Source of the DNA: Janthinobacterium sp.
Lineage (GTDB): Bacteria; Pseudomonadota; Gammaproteobacteria; Burkholderiales; Burkholderiaceae_D
Assembly (NCBI GenBank): GCA_003133225.1
Contig: PKWL01000148.1
Coordinates: 1 to 64,000, forward strand
Reading direction: 5' to 3'
DNA: 64,000 nt
This document shows positions 17,771 to 27,030 of this stretch, in pieces. Position 1 is the first letter of the stretch, and each line of letters opens with the position of its first letter. Made by a program: the position numbers and the translations under genes. Under the pieces are notes generated by a model. That model was given only the letters and a program-made list of their open reading frames with translations, had not been told where the DNA came from and searched no databases.

Positions 17771-18757
17771 ATGAAATGCAAATTGCTGGCGCTGGCGCTG
17801 TGCCTTGCCGTCTGCGCGGGCGCCTGCGCGCAAGCGCCTATCGTCATCAAATTTAGCCACGTGGTCGCGGCCAACACGCCCAAAGGCCAGGCCGCGCAAC
17901 GCTTCAAAGAGCTTGCCGAGAAGGCCACCAACGGCCGCGTCAAAATTGAAGTTTATGCCAACAGCCAGTTGTACAAGGATACGGATGAACTCGAAGCGCT
18001 GCAACTGGGCGCCGTGCAAATGCTGGCGCCCTCGTTGGCCAAGTTCGGCCCGCTCGGCTTGAAGGACTTCGAAGCCTTCGACCTGCCGTATATTTTTCCC
18101 AGCAAGACGGCGCTATACAAGGTCGCCGACGGCGAGATCGGCAGGAAACTGTTAAACGAGCTCGAGTCTAAAGGCATCATCGGCCTAGCCTACTGGGACA
18201 ATGGCTTCAAGGTCATGTCGGCTAACAAGCCGCTCTACACCCCGGCCGATTTTAAAGGCTTGAAGATGCGCGTCCAGTCCTCCAAGGTGCTGGAGGTGCA
18301 AATGCGCGCCTTGGGCGCAATCCCGCAAGTGCTGCCCTTTTCCGCCGTCTACCAGGCATTGCTAACGGGCGTGGTCGACGGCACGGAAAACACACCGTCG
18401 AATATGTATACGCAAAATATGCAGGAAGTGCAAAAATACCTGACCCTGTCCAACCACGGGTATCTCGGTTATGCCGTCATCGTCAACCGGAAATTCTGGG
18501 ATGGCCTGCCGGGCGACATCCGGCACGCACTGGAGCAGGCGATGAAGGAAGCGACCCGGTTCGAAAGGGCGCTGGCGCAGCAAGACAATGACTTGGCGCT
18601 AGAGGCGATCAGGAAAAGCGGCAAGACCCGGATCTATAGCTTGAGTGCGCCAGAGCAGGCGGCATGGCGGCGGGCCCTCATTCCCGTTCAAAAACAGATG
18701 GAAGGACGGATAGGCAAAGAGCTTATCGGCGCGATCAACCAGGCGGGCGCGAGGTGA
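17771..18757 (+). CDS. dctP: TRAP transporter substrate-binding protein DctP
   Basis: Periplasmic solute receptor of a TRAP transporter, 328 residues from the ATG at 17771, which has GGGAGG six bases upstream. The signal peptide is MKCKLLALALCLAVCAGACA. Family motifs include IKFSHVVAANTPKG near the mature start, the Arg-containing ligand-binding strand LKMRVQSSKVLEVQM (about 175-189), and GVVDGTENTPSNMYTQ (about 205-220), which is typical of DctP for C4-dicarboxylates. No dctQ or dctM membrane subunits follow: the next gene is ogt about 550 bp away. The gene was probably divergent from the kinase/regulator pair before the IS element inserted between them. Confidence 0.93.
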   Translation: MKCKLLALALCLAVCAGACAQAPIVIKFSHVVAANTPKGQAAQRFKELAEKATNGRVKIEVYANSQLYKDTDELEALQLGAVQMLAPSLAKFGPLGLKDFEAFDLPYIFPSKTALYKVADGEIGRKLLNELESKGIIGLAYWDNGFKVMSANKPLYTPADFKGLKMRVQSSKVLEVQMRALGAIPQVLPFSAVYQALLTGVVDGTENTPSNMYTQNMQEVQKYLTLSNHGYLGYAVIVNRKFWDGLPGDIRHALEQAMKEATRFERALAQQDNDLALEAIRKSGKTRIYSLSAPEQAAWRRALIPVQKQMEGRIGKELIGAINQAGAR

Positions 18758-18889
18758 AACAGCGCCGGCCGTATAGGCGCAGCGCGCGCCGACAGCCGCT
18801 CATCGCTGTCGATTGTCTATGTGTCAATAAAGTTGTGCAGGAGCGATCGCCGCCCCGGGCGGCGAAATAATTCGGGGACGACGGTTCTG

Positions 18890-19174
18890 GCTGCATAAAA
18901 AATGAGAATTTACGAATCAAATACGATATGATGGATAACTTTTCGAGGCTCCAGCATCCTAAAATTACGAGCCCGATTGCAGGAATTGGCATTACGGTTG
19001 GTGGGGGAGTGGCATAAAAACGGTATTGATACCGGGAATAATTTAAGGAGACACACGTTTTATAGAATGCCGTTGGAGTCCTCGCTGCGCTGCCACAAGC
19101 TAGCTGTCGCGAAGGTCCAAACAGCCGGGGACGTGAAGCAGGATTTGAAGCGCATCGCAAGGTGCGTTTTTTTT
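18890..19174 (+). ncRNA. Possible small RNA ending in a rho-independent terminator
   Basis: The dctP-ogt interval (about 550 bp) has no good coding frame, yet a clean terminator sits at 19151-19174 with nothing coding immediately before it. The stretch before it is locally AT-rich (18890-19060) and includes AATTTAAGGAGACACACG, a Shine-Dalgarno-like run followed by only a short frame (ATG 19068) that reads through the terminator. A short untranslated transcript or a leader peptide is possible. The 5' end is a guess. Confidence 0.3.
19151..19174 (+). terminator. Rho-independent terminator (GCAA tetraloop)
   Basis: Stem CGCATC/GGTGCG closed by a GCAA tetraloop and followed directly by eight T. 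It lies upstream of ogt, so it ends a transcript coming from the dctP side or from an independent small RNA. Confidence 0.75.
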
Positions 19175-19311
19175 CGCCGCTTGCATTCATTTTTTGCATC
19201 CAATTTTGCCGAGCCCGATTCCCGAACATGGGCTGGCTGTCTCCTGTGGCGGGGCCGTGGCGGAGTCTGTTTGGACTGGCGGAACCGGGCGGCAGTGGCG
19301 CTTTTGCCATA

Positions 19312-19827
19312 ATGAGCTACACTGCCGTGATGGAAAAACAACAGGGCAGCGAGTTATTTTCGGCGATCGTGGCGGCGCCGTTTGGCGCCGTCGGCATCCG
19401 CACCGAGGCCGGCGTGTTGCGCGAGCTGGTCTATCTGCCGCCGCACTTCGCCGTAAAAGACGCGCAAGATTCTTTGTCGGAACTGGCAGCGCAGCAGATC
19501 ACGCATTATTTGCAGGATCCGGACTTTGCCTTCGCGCTGCCGCTAACTTGGGTCGGCAGCCCCTTCCAGCGTCGGGTATGGGATGCGATTTCGACGATAC
19601 CGCGCGGCAGCGTGCGCACCTACGGCCAGCTTGCCAAGCACGTCGGCTCGGCGCCGCGCGCGGTTGGCCAGGCCTGCGGCTCGAACTGGTTTCCGCTGCT
19701 GGTCCCTTGCCACCGCGTCACGGCCGCTGGCGGTTTGGGCGGCTTTGCCCATCACGCTGATGGCACCGGCTTTCACCTTGGCGTCAAACGCTGGCTCTTG
19801 GCGCACGAAGGCGTCACGGGGTATTGA
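19312..19827 (+). CDS. ogt: Methylated-DNA-protein-cysteine methyltransferase (Ogt)
   Basis: Suicide repair protein that moves the alkyl group from O6-methylguanine to its own cysteine. 171 residues from the ATG at 19312 (MSYTAVMEKQQGS); an ATG at 19330 is an alternative. The C-terminal domain shows SPFQRRVWDAISTIPRGSVRTY (a winged-helix start; here read as SPFQRRVW then IPRGSVRTYGQLA), GSAPRAVGQACGSN, and the active-site VPCHRV. An N-terminal ribonuclease-like domain precedes it. Its TGA overlaps the xerD ATG (TGATG), so the pair is translationally coupled, an arrangement seen in other Burkholderiales. Confidence 0.95.
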   Translation: MSYTAVMEKQQGSELFSAIVAAPFGAVGIRTEAGVLRELVYLPPHFAVKDAQDSLSELAAQQITHYLQDPDFAFALPLTWVGSPFQRRVWDAISTIPRGSVRTYGQLAKHVGSAPRAVGQACGSNWFPLLVPCHRVTAAGGLGGFAHHADGTGFHLGVKRWLLAHEGVTGY

Positions 19828-20729
19828 TGGTACTGCCAAGCGCGTCACTCATTGACGAATTTTGCGACACCTTGTGGCTGGAAGACGGCTTGTCAAAAAA
19901 TTCTCTGGATGCCTACCGCCGCGATTTATGCCTGTTTGCGCGCTGGCTCGAACTGGCCCGCCCCGGCGTCGCCAACTTGCTCGGCGTGACCACGCCTGAT
20001 ATCAGCGCCTATTTTTCCGCCCGCCACGCCGCGACCAAGGCTAGCACGGCGAACCGCCGGCTCTCAGTCTTGCGGCGCTTTTACCAGTTGGCGTTGCGCC
20101 AGAAAACGATCGGCATCGATCCTTGCTTGACGATGGTGTCGGCCAAGCAGCCGTTGCGTTTTGTGCACACGCTCACCGAAGCCCAAGTCGAGGCGCTGCT
20201 GGAGGCGCCGGACGTGACGACGGCGCTTGGCTTACGCGAACGCACCATGCTCGAGCTGATGTATGCCAGCGGTTTGCGGGTGTCGGAACTGGTGACGTTG
20301 AAATCGGTCGAACTGAGCTTGAATGACGGCGTGCTGCGCATTACGGGGAAGGGCGCCAAGACGCGCTTGGTGCCCTTTGGTGAGCAGGCCCGCAAGTGGC
20401 TGGACCGGTATTTGCAAGAAGCGCGCGCCATCATTTTGGACGGCCAGACTGACGATGCGTTGTTCGTGACGGCGCGCGGCGCCGCCATGACGCGCCAGAT
20501 GTTCTGGATCCTCGTTAAAAAGCATGCGCTGAAAGCGGCGATCAAAGCGCCTCTGTCGCCGCATACGCTGCGCCACGCGTTTGCCACGCATTTGCTCAAC
20601 CATGGCGCCGACTTGCGCGTGGTGCAACTGTTGCTGGGGCATGCGGACATCTCGACGACGCAAATATATACTCACGTGGCGCGTGAACGGTTAAAACAGT
20701 TGCATGCGCAGCATCATCCACGGGGCTGA
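19827..20729 (+). CDS. xerD: Site-specific tyrosine recombinase XerD
   Basis: XerD resolves chromosome dimers at dif with XerC under FtsK control. 300 residues from the ATG at 19827, which overlaps the ogt stop codon. The N-terminal SAM-like core-binding domain (LWLEDGLSKNSLDAYRRDL) is followed by the catalytic domain with R in ASGLRVSELVTLK, K in GKGAKTRLVP, HTLRHAFATHLL, and LLGHADISTTQIYTHV carrying the final His and the nucleophilic Tyr. Length and spacing are standard. It is a housekeeping recombinase, not a mobile-element integrase. Confidence 0.96.
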   Translation: MVLPSASLIDEFCDTLWLEDGLSKNSLDAYRRDLCLFARWLELARPGVANLLGVTTPDISAYFSARHAATKASTANRRLSVLRRFYQLALRQKTIGIDPCLTMVSAKQPLRFVHTLTEAQVEALLEAPDVTTALGLRERTMLELMYASGLRVSELVTLKSVELSLNDGVLRITGKGAKTRLVPFGEQARKWLDRYLQEARAIILDGQTDDALFVTARGAAMTRQMFWILVKKHALKAAIKAPLSPHTLRHAFATHLLNHGADLRVVQLLLGHADISTTQIYTHVARERLKQLHAQHHPRG

Positions 20730-20863
20730 AAAAGCTGCACTTGCCATATCTGCGTCATAATGTGGCTTAGGAGCCTGTCAGGTTGAGGCAGTCCGTGCCG
20801 ACTCTTCCCGGCGCCGGGCTCAAAGGTGTCCTATTTCTTCATAAAAAACTACAGAGGTGGCAA

Positions 20864-21061
20864 ATGGCAAAAACAAATTTCCAGTATGAAAAGCGGCAAA
20901 AAGAGTTAGAAAAGAAGAAGAAAGCCGAGGAAAAAGCCCGGCGCAAAGTGGAGGCCAAGGCCAATCCGAAGTCGGCCGATGATGCCGAAGGCACCGAAGA
21001 AATTGACGCTGACGCCGCCGATGGCGACGCCACTGCCGCCGACGATACGCCGGCCGCATAA
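20864..21061 (+). CDS. Small Lys/Glu-rich conserved protein of unknown function
   Basis: A 65-residue protein from the ATG at 20864 with GAGGTGG upstream. The N-terminal half is strongly basic and helical (MAKTNFQYEKRQKELEKKKK), the C-terminal half acidic and Ala/Asp-rich. Such small proteins beginning MAKTNFQYEKRQKEL occur in Burkholderiales genomes; I know of no assigned function. It lies about 130 bp after xerD on the same strand. Confidence 0.75.
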   Translation: MAKTNFQYEKRQKELEKKKKAEEKARRKVEAKANPKSADDAEGTEEIDADAADGDATAADDTPAA

Positions 21062-21858
21062 GACTTCGCCTGGGGCCGCGCGCCGGCGCGGGGACGATGG
21101 ATCTTGGGCGCGTATCGGTCGCTAAGGGTTCCGCTTCCCGTCTGGCCCGGCAAGGCAATCCGGCTCAAACTAGCTTGCACGCCGGCATGCGCTTGGCTGC
21201 AGGGCCTTCGCCGGCGGCAGCCTGCGCCGGGCCCAGCTCAAGGCGAGCAGCGCTCCGCAGCCGCCGCTTTGATCGCGGATGGCTGCCCTTGATGCGCCCG
21301 CCGACGCACCACTTCCCCGCTCGTCCTGACGGCATGAGCTAGCAGCAGTTGGCGGCGCTGTCCTGTGCACGCAAAGACGACCTTCTTCAATTTTCTTCCC
21401 CCCACCTTTTCCCAGTAATGGCAAGCAGCGCTTTATAACTCATCTATATTCGCGTTGCGGGGCGAGGCCCCGCCTGAGCGCCGCCGGACGGGGAAATCGC
21501 TTCGAGCACGCTCGTGAGCGACTGCAGGGGCGTCTGCGCGCGCCACGGCGCCGACCATTCATTGGACGGGACTGGTTCCGATTGCGGTTTCTCCGTCTGC
21601 AAGAAGGCCAGCTCGCCACTGGCAGCCACTTGCGCCGTCGCGGGCCAATCAGGCTGCGGATCGCGACGGGCACCCTGACGCCCGCGCGCGGCGATTTGAT
21701 CCAAACCGCGCCCCCTGTTTTCCGGCAACTGCGGCGTCAAAAATTCATTTTAAGCAGGTGCGGCGGAATGCGAATGGGCGTTGGATCGGCCACCGATGCT
21801 GTCAATAAGCGCTCCGCCATTGAGTGACGTCAATGGGACATTTTGAATAGCGGCAAGA
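21062..21858. other. About 0.8 kb with no recognised gene
   Basis: GC-rich interval before the GGDEF-EAL gene. The best coding candidate is a 98-codon minus-strand frame (21444-21740, TTG start) rich in Pro/Gln/Arg with high third-position GC; it has no family resemblance and no clear ribosome-binding site, so I do not call it. The AT-richer 21750-21850 region should contain the promoter of the downstream gene. Confidence 0.4.
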
Positions 21859-24504
21859 ATGGGAGGACTGCAAGCATCAGACTTGCAGCGGGCGACCTTT
21901 GGGGGGTGTTTGGTGTCTGACTTGATTTCTAAGCAATCCCCGGCCGCTGCCGAGATGGAGTCTTCCTTTGACTGCGATGCGTTTAAAGAAGGTCGTGCGA
22001 GAGACGAGCGCGACCAGCCGCCTTTCCCCGGCCAAGCGTGGCCCGGGATGCCATGGACGACCGAGGATGCGCTAGAGTTGCTCTCGCGCATAGTCGCGGT
22101 GATCGAGTTGACACCGTCCGTGTCCGTGCATAGTTTCGATCGTAGCGGCACGGTGCGCTACTGGAACATGGCCAGTGCCGAGCTGTATGGGACGCCGATG
22201 GGCGATGCGCTGGGGCAGCCTTGGTCGGCTTTGCTGTCATATGGCGACAAGGAGGGGGAATTTGCCGACGCGGTGGCCCATGTTTGGCGCACCGGGCAGA
22301 GCTGCCCGGCGCGCGACTGGCACGTGCGCACGGCCGCCGGCAAGGCGCTCTGGATCAACTGCGCCATGTTCGCCGTCGCGCGTGGCGGCGAGCCGGAGCA
22401 AATTTTTTGCATGGACGTCGACGTAACCGAGCGCAAGCAGGAAGAAATTGAACCGGCAGTGGGCCTCAATTTCCGCCACTTGTTCGAGCAGTCGGCCGAT
22501 GCCATTTTGCTCATCGAGGATGAGCGCATCGCCGACGCCAATCCCGCCGCCGTCAGATTGTTTCAATGCGAAAACAAAGAACGCATGATGGGGCGCGCCA
22601 TGGCTGATTTTTCGCCTCTGCAGCAGCCCACGGGCGAACTCTCGGCAGCGGCCAACGCCCACATGGCGGCGCACGCCCGTGCCGAGGGCAATTGCCGCTA
22701 CGACTGGCGCTGCCTCACTTCCCAAGGCGAGCTGTTCTGGGCCGAGGTGGTGTTAACTTCGATCACTCTCGACCGTCAATACCTGTCTTACGCCTTGATG
22801 CGCGACATATCGGTGCGCAAGAAGAGCGAGCGCTCGTTGCATCTGGCAGCGCAGGTGTTCGAGAACAGCCGCGACGCCATCTTGGTGACCGACCGCCAGC
22901 AGGCCATCATTTCGATCAATCGCTCGTATAGCGAGGTCACGGGATTTTCCCCCGCTGATATGCTGGGCCAGCAGCTCACGGTGTACCGTGCCGGCGTCGA
23001 GGAGCAGACTTTTTACCACCAAATCTGGTCCGAGATGGCGGTCACCGACCATTGGCAGGGCGAAGTGACGTGCCAGCGCAGCAATGGCGAGCTGTATCCG
23101 GCCTGGATGGCGCTAACGGCCATGCGCGATGGCCAGGGCGCGATCAGCAACTACATGGCCATTTTGTCGGACATCACCGAGCGCAAGAAAAGGGAGGAAC
23201 ATACGCGCCATCTGGCCGAGCATGATTTCCTAACTGACTTGCCCAACCGTGTGCTGTTGCTGGACCGCCTCAGCCTGGCGTTACTGTCGGCACGGCGCAA
23301 ACACAGCATGTTGGCGATCCTGTTCCTTGACCTCGACCATTTCAAAGACATCAACGACAGCATGGGCCATCAGGTTGGCGACTTGCTGCTAAAGGAAGTG
23401 GCGGCCCGCCTGATCCAATGCGTGCGCGGGGTCGACACGGTCAGCCGCCAGGGGGGCGACGAGTTCCTCATCATTTTGGCCGATATCGGCGGCATCGATC
23501 ATGCCGCAAATGTCGCCGCCAGCTTGCAACGGGCGGTAAGCCAAGTGTACCGGCTAGCCGGGGTCGAGCTCAATGTGTCGAGTTCGATCGGCGTTAGCGT
23601 GTTCCCCAATGACGGCCAGGACATGGACACCTTGATCAAAAACGCCGACATTGCTATGTATCACGCCAAGGAACGGGGCCGCAACGGCTTTCAATTCTTC
23701 AATTCCGAAATGAACGAGCGCACCGTCGAGCGCGTCAAATTTGAAAACGGCCTGCGCCAGGCCGTTTGCGATGAGGAATTCTTCCTTGAATATCAGCCCC
23801 AGATCGACATTGGCAGCGGTGCCATGGTCGGGGCCGAAGCGCTGATCCGCTGGCAGCACCCCGAGCTCGGCCGATTGCTGCCGGAACGGTTTATTGGGGT
23901 GGCCGAGGAATGTGGCTTGATGATTCCGATCGGGCACTGGGTATTAAGGCAAGCTTGCCGTCAAGCGCGCATCTGGCTAGAGAGCGGATACCCGGTCGTG
24001 GTCGCAGTCAATTTGTCGGTGGCGCAATTCATGCAAAAGAACTTGGATGGCCGCGTGGCCGACGTGCTGCGCTCGTTTGCTTTGCCCGCCTCCTTGCTGG
24101 AACTGGAGGTCACCGAGGCCATCATCATGAAAGGCGGCGCCAGCGTCATCAGGACGCTGACGGCGCTGCGCGAACTGGGGGTGAAACTGACCATTGATGA
24201 TTTTGGCACCGGTTATTCGCGCCTGAGCTTCCTCAAGAATTATCCGATCGACAAGCTCAAGATCGACCGCTCGTTCATGACCGACATCACGGGTAACGCG
24301 GACGATGCCGCGATCATCACCGCCATCGTTGCCATGGCCAAAAGCTTGAAAATGAAGGTCAGTGCCGAAGGCGTGGAAACGGCCGCGCAACTGGGGTTCT
24401 TGCGCGGTCTCGGTTGCGACCAATACCAGGGGTTTTATGCCAGCTCGGCCATGCGGGCGGCCGAACTTGGCTGTGATGGTGCAAGTTGGTTGGCGCGGCC
24501 GTGA
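21859..24504 (+). CDS. PAS-GGDEF-EAL c-di-GMP signalling protein
   Basis: An 881-residue cytoplasmic protein with three PAS domains (about 85-190, 205-315, 325-445), then GGDEF (about 460-615) and EAL (about 630-875). The GGDEF motif is intact (RQGGDEFLIIL), consistent with diguanylate cyclase activity. EAL shows GAEALIRWQHPELG, DDFGTGYSRLSFLKNYP and KIDRSFM, consistent with a phosphodiesterase. No membrane segment is seen. The ATG at 21859 is used; a GTG at 21913 behind a G-run is an alternative that removes 18 residues. Which activity dominates and what the PAS domains sense cannot be read here. Confidence 0.94.
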   Translation: MGGLQASDLQRATFGGCLVSDLISKQSPAAAEMESSFDCDAFKEGRARDERDQPPFPGQAWPGMPWTTEDALELLSRIVAVIELTPSVSVHSFDRSGTVRYWNMASAELYGTPMGDALGQPWSALLSYGDKEGEFADAVAHVWRTGQSCPARDWHVRTAAGKALWINCAMFAVARGGEPEQIFCMDVDVTERKQEEIEPAVGLNFRHLFEQSADAILLIEDERIADANPAAVRLFQCENKERMMGRAMADFSPLQQPTGELSAAANAHMAAHARAEGNCRYDWRCLTSQGELFWAEVVLTSITLDRQYLSYALMRDISVRKKSERSLHLAAQVFENSRDAILVTDRQQAIISINRSYSEVTGFSPADMLGQQLTVYRAGVEEQTFYHQIWSEMAVTDHWQGEVTCQRSNGELYPAWMALTAMRDGQGAISNYMAILSDITERKKREEHTRHLAEHDFLTDLPNRVLLLDRLSLALLSARRKHSMLAILFLDLDHFKDINDSMGHQVGDLLLKEVAARLIQCVRGVDTVSRQGGDEFLIILADIGGIDHAANVAASLQRAVSQVYRLAGVELNVSSSIGVSVFPNDGQDMDTLIKNADIAMYHAKERGRNGFQFFNSEMNERTVERVKFENGLRQAVCDEEFFLEYQPQIDIGSGAMVGAEALIRWQHPELGRLLPERFIGVAEECGLMIPIGHWVLRQACRQARIWLESGYPVVVAVNLSVAQFMQKNLDGRVADVLRSFALPASLLELEVTEAIIMKGGASVIRTLTALRELGVKLTIDDFGTGYSRLSFLKNYPIDKLKIDRSFMTDITGNADDAAIITAIVAMAKSLKMKVSAEGVETAAQLGFLRGLGCDQYQGFYASSAMRAAELGCDGASWLARP

Positions 24505-24554
24505 AAACTCATCCCTGCCATCGGCTCCGTCGCCATCACGTTTGCTGGCCCCGC

Positions 24555-25520
24555 TCATGCGCCATAGAGGCGCAGACGGGCCAGCACTTGGCCGTGATCC
24601 GACACTTCCGCTCGCTGTTGCAGCAGATGGTCGTTCAGATAGATGACCTCCAGCACTTCCCCGATGGCATTGGGGGAAGCGGGATGCCATTCTTCCGATA
24701 CTAAAATATGGTCGATCGTCATGAAGTGGCCTTCGTGAATTTTGGTGTAGCCGAGGTAACACAGCTGATCCTGGCGCAACTGGATTTGCTTGCTGTCGAA
24801 CATGCAGTCGGCCGTTTCGGCGCCGGGCTGGCCGCCAACGCCGGCGCCCAGCACGATCGAGGTGGTGACGGAGTCGGCCACGTCGTTGAAGTCGCCCAAG
24901 ACGATACGGGGCCGGCGCGCGTCGCGCCAAAGAGCGCAAAGGAGAACGCGAAGAGCGACGGCCTCGGTGCCGCGCCGGATCAACGAACGCAAGTTGGCCA
25001 TCGCGTACAGCAAGGGATCGTCACCGCTGTCGCCGTTGCGGTAGTCGGGGCGCCGCGATTTAAGGTGGACCACCAGCACGTCGGCGCGAGACTGGTCCGG
25101 CAAGATGACTTGGACATGCAGCACGGGCCGGGCAAAACGATCGCCATCGCGGCTATCGGGCGGCAGCGTCACGCCGACGGGGAAATTGGGATAGGCAACG
25201 GCGGGGCCGGCCAAAGGCAGGCGCGACACCAGCGCAACGCTGGGCGTTAGGCGCTCGCAGTTCGGGTCGGGATCGAAACCGGCGTGGTGCGCGCCGCGGT
25301 AACGCTGGGTACGCTCTAGCACCCGGTCCAACACGGCTTGCGAGAACACTTCCTGAAAACCGATCACGTCGGCGTCGAGCAAGTCGAGCTGCTGCGCGGT
25401 CCAGTTCACCTTCGCTTCGTACTCCTCGGTCGTCAGGGGCGCGAGATTGTCGTACAATTTGACGCCCGGGGGCCCCAGGTTGTATGCATTGAAGGTGGCA
25501 AAGCGGATTTCTTGCTGCAT
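24555..25520 (-). CDS. Endonuclease/exonuclease/phosphatase (EEP) family protein
   Basis: 321 residues from the ATG at 25520 (MQQEIRFATFNAYNLGP), which has GGAG at good distance; the frame extends further upstream without support. EEP-fold motifs in order: FATFNAYNL, DVIGFQEVFS (metal-binding Glu), VVHLKSRRPD, IVLGDFNDVADSV (catalytic Asp/Asn), and TIDHILVSEEW with VSDHGQVLARL at the end (Asp-His pair). It could act on nucleic acid, phospholipid or inositol phosphate. There is no signal peptide. It is convergent with the GGDEF-EAL gene and divergent from ybaK. Confidence 0.88.
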   Translation of the reverse strand: MQQEIRFATFNAYNLGPPGVKLYDNLAPLTTEEYEAKVNWTAQQLDLLDADVIGFQEVFSQAVLDRVLERTQRYRGAHHAGFDPDPNCERLTPSVALVSRLPLAGPAVAYPNFPVGVTLPPDSRDGDRFARPVLHVQVILPDQSRADVLVVHLKSRRPDYRNGDSGDDPLLYAMANLRSLIRRGTEAVALRVLLCALWRDARRPRIVLGDFNDVADSVTTSIVLGAGVGGQPGAETADCMFDSKQIQLRQDQLCYLGYTKIHEGHFMTIDHILVSEEWHPASPNAIGEVLEVIYLNDHLLQQRAEVSDHGQVLARLRLYGA

Positions 25521-25558
25521 AATCAAAAACTCCTCATTGAACGAATAGCGTATCACGC

Positions 25559-26050
25559 ATGGCCAAAAAAGAGCACATTTCGGAAACGCAGGCGACACAA
25601 ATGCTGCGCAAACATCAGGTTGTCTTCTCGGAACATCCGTACGCTTATGAGGAACATGGCGGCACGGGCGTTTCGGCGCGCGAACTGGGCGTGCCCGAAC
25701 ATGCGGTGGTTAAGACCTTGGTCATGCAAGATGAAGGGGCGAGACCGTTGATCGTGCTGATGCATGGGGATTGCAAGGTATCGACAAAAAATCTGGCGCG
25801 GGCGATTCCCTGCAAGTCAGTTGAGCCTTGCAAGCCCGAGGTCGCGCAGCGCCATTCCGGTTACCAGATCGGCGGCACGTCGCCGTTTGGCACCAAACGG
25901 ACCATGCCGGTTTTCGTCGAGGCCGGCATTTTGCAGCTGGATATTATTTACATCAATGGCGGCCGGCGCGGTTATTTGGTGGGGATCGTGCCGCAAGTGT
26001 TGCTCGACCTGTTGGCGGCGCGCCCCGTACATTGCGCGCTCCAAGAATAA
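25559..26050 (+). CDS. ybaK: Cys-tRNA(Pro)/Cys-tRNA(Cys) deacylase YbaK
   Basis: A 163-residue trans-editing enzyme that hydrolyses Cys mischarged on tRNA-Pro. The whole protein is the YbaK/ProX fold: GVSARELGVPEHAVVKTLVM, the conserved Lys/Asp segment HGDCKVSTKNLARA, GYQIGGTSPFGTKRTMPVF, and INGGRRGYLVGIVPQ. Length and motifs are normal. It is followed after 77 bp by plsY; a GC-rich stem-loop (26093-26109) lies between. Confidence 0.94.
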   Translation: MAKKEHISETQATQMLRKHQVVFSEHPYAYEEHGGTGVSARELGVPEHAVVKTLVMQDEGARPLIVLMHGDCKVSTKNLARAIPCKSVEPCKPEVAQRHSGYQIGGTSPFGTKRTMPVFVEAGILQLDIIYINGGRRGYLVGIVPQVLLDLLAARPVHCALQE

Positions 26051-26092
26051 CAATGGCCAAGCCGATACGGCAATGGTGTATATTCAGCAGCC

Positions 26093-26109
26093 CCGGCGCA
26101 TAGCGCCGG
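26093..26109 (+). other. Stem-loop between ybaK and plsY
   Basis: Arms CCGGCGC/GCGCCGG with a 3-base loop and no T-run. It might attenuate ybaK transcription or protect mRNA; a complete terminator is not present. Confidence 0.4.
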
Positions 26110-26127
26110 CAAAAGAACAAGGATGAC

Positions 26128-26766
26128 ATGAATACAGTATTGATGACGCTGGCCGCTTATTTGATCGGCTCGATTTCCTTCGCCGTGGTGACGAGCAAGC
26201 TGTTCGGCCTGGCCGATCCCCGCACTTACGGCTCAAAAAACCCGGGCGCGACCAACGTTTTGCGCAGCGGCAACAAAGCGGCGGCCGTGTTGACTCTGTT
26301 GGGCGACGGCGCCAAGGGCTGGCTTGCGGTTTGGCTGGCCGACCGCTATGCACAAGTGCTAGACGTGACCGACCTGGCTGTCGCGCTGGTCGCCATTGCC
26401 GTGTTCCTGGGCCATTTGTGGCCCGTGTTTTTCCGTTTCGTGGGCGGCAAGGGTGTCGCCACGGCCTTGGGTGTGCTGGTCGGCATCAATCCATGGCTTG
26501 GCTTGGCCACCCTCGTGACCTGGGCCTTGGTCGCGTTTATGTTCCGCTATTCGTCGCTGGCCGCCTTGGTGGCGGCCCTGCTCGCGCCCCTGTACTACGG
26601 CCTGCAGTTCGGGGTCGATGAAAAACTGTTTGCCGTGATTGCCATGAGCATGCTGTTAGCTTACCGCCACAGCGGGAATATTTCAAACCTGCTGGCCGGC
26701 AAAGAGCGGCGCCTCTTTAGCAAGAAGGTCGCACCGGGCACGGCCATGTCCAAGAAGAAAAAGTAA
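26128..26766 (+). CDS. plsY: Glycerol-3-phosphate acyltransferase PlsY
   Basis: Integral membrane enzyme that acylates glycerol-3-phosphate from acyl-phosphate at the start of phospholipid synthesis. 212 residues with about five hydrophobic segments. Family motifs are [29 protein letters not shown] (the GSxNxGxTN substrate motif), [13 protein letters not shown] and [20 protein letters not shown]. The Lys-rich C-terminus is cytoplasmic. tsaD, often adjacent to plsY in proteobacteria, lies about 4 kb away on the other strand, with eutBC between. Confidence 0.96.
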   Translation: MNTVLMTLAAYLIGSISFAVVTSKLFGLADPRTYGSKNPGATNVLRSGNKAAAVLTLLGDGAKGWLAVWLADRYAQVLDVTDLAVALVAIAVFLGHLWPVFFRFVGGKGVATALGVLVGINPWLGLATLVTWALVAFMFRYSSLAALVAALLAPLYYGLQFGVDEKLFAVIAMSMLLAYRHSGNISNLLAGKERRLFSKKVAPGTAMSKKKK

Positions 26767-26934
26767 CGGGGACGGAAAACGGTGCACCCAGCATTTTTTT
26801 TATGCGCCCCTGTCTTTCTTCCATGTTTGCGCAATATCAATACGGTAGTGTTCCAACTCCCTACACTAGAGTTCTTGCATGAGCACGCACTACCGGCGCT
26901 GGCGGTCGGGAAATATACCAGCACCAATTTTAAA

Positions 26935-26970
26935 GAAGGCCCGCGCCGAGAGGTTTGCGGGCCTTCTTTT
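26935..26970 (+). terminator. Strong rho-independent terminator downstream of plsY
   Basis: Perfect 10-bp stem GAAGGCCCGC/GCGGGCCTTC with a 12-base loop, followed by TTTT and preceded by AAA, so it could work in both directions. It lies about 170 bp after the plsY stop. Confidence 0.8.
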
Positions 26971-27030
26971 CGCTAGCGCGCCGATGGCCCGTAGTTCCAA
27001 TTGACGGACGATTTTCGGCTGTCGTCACGG

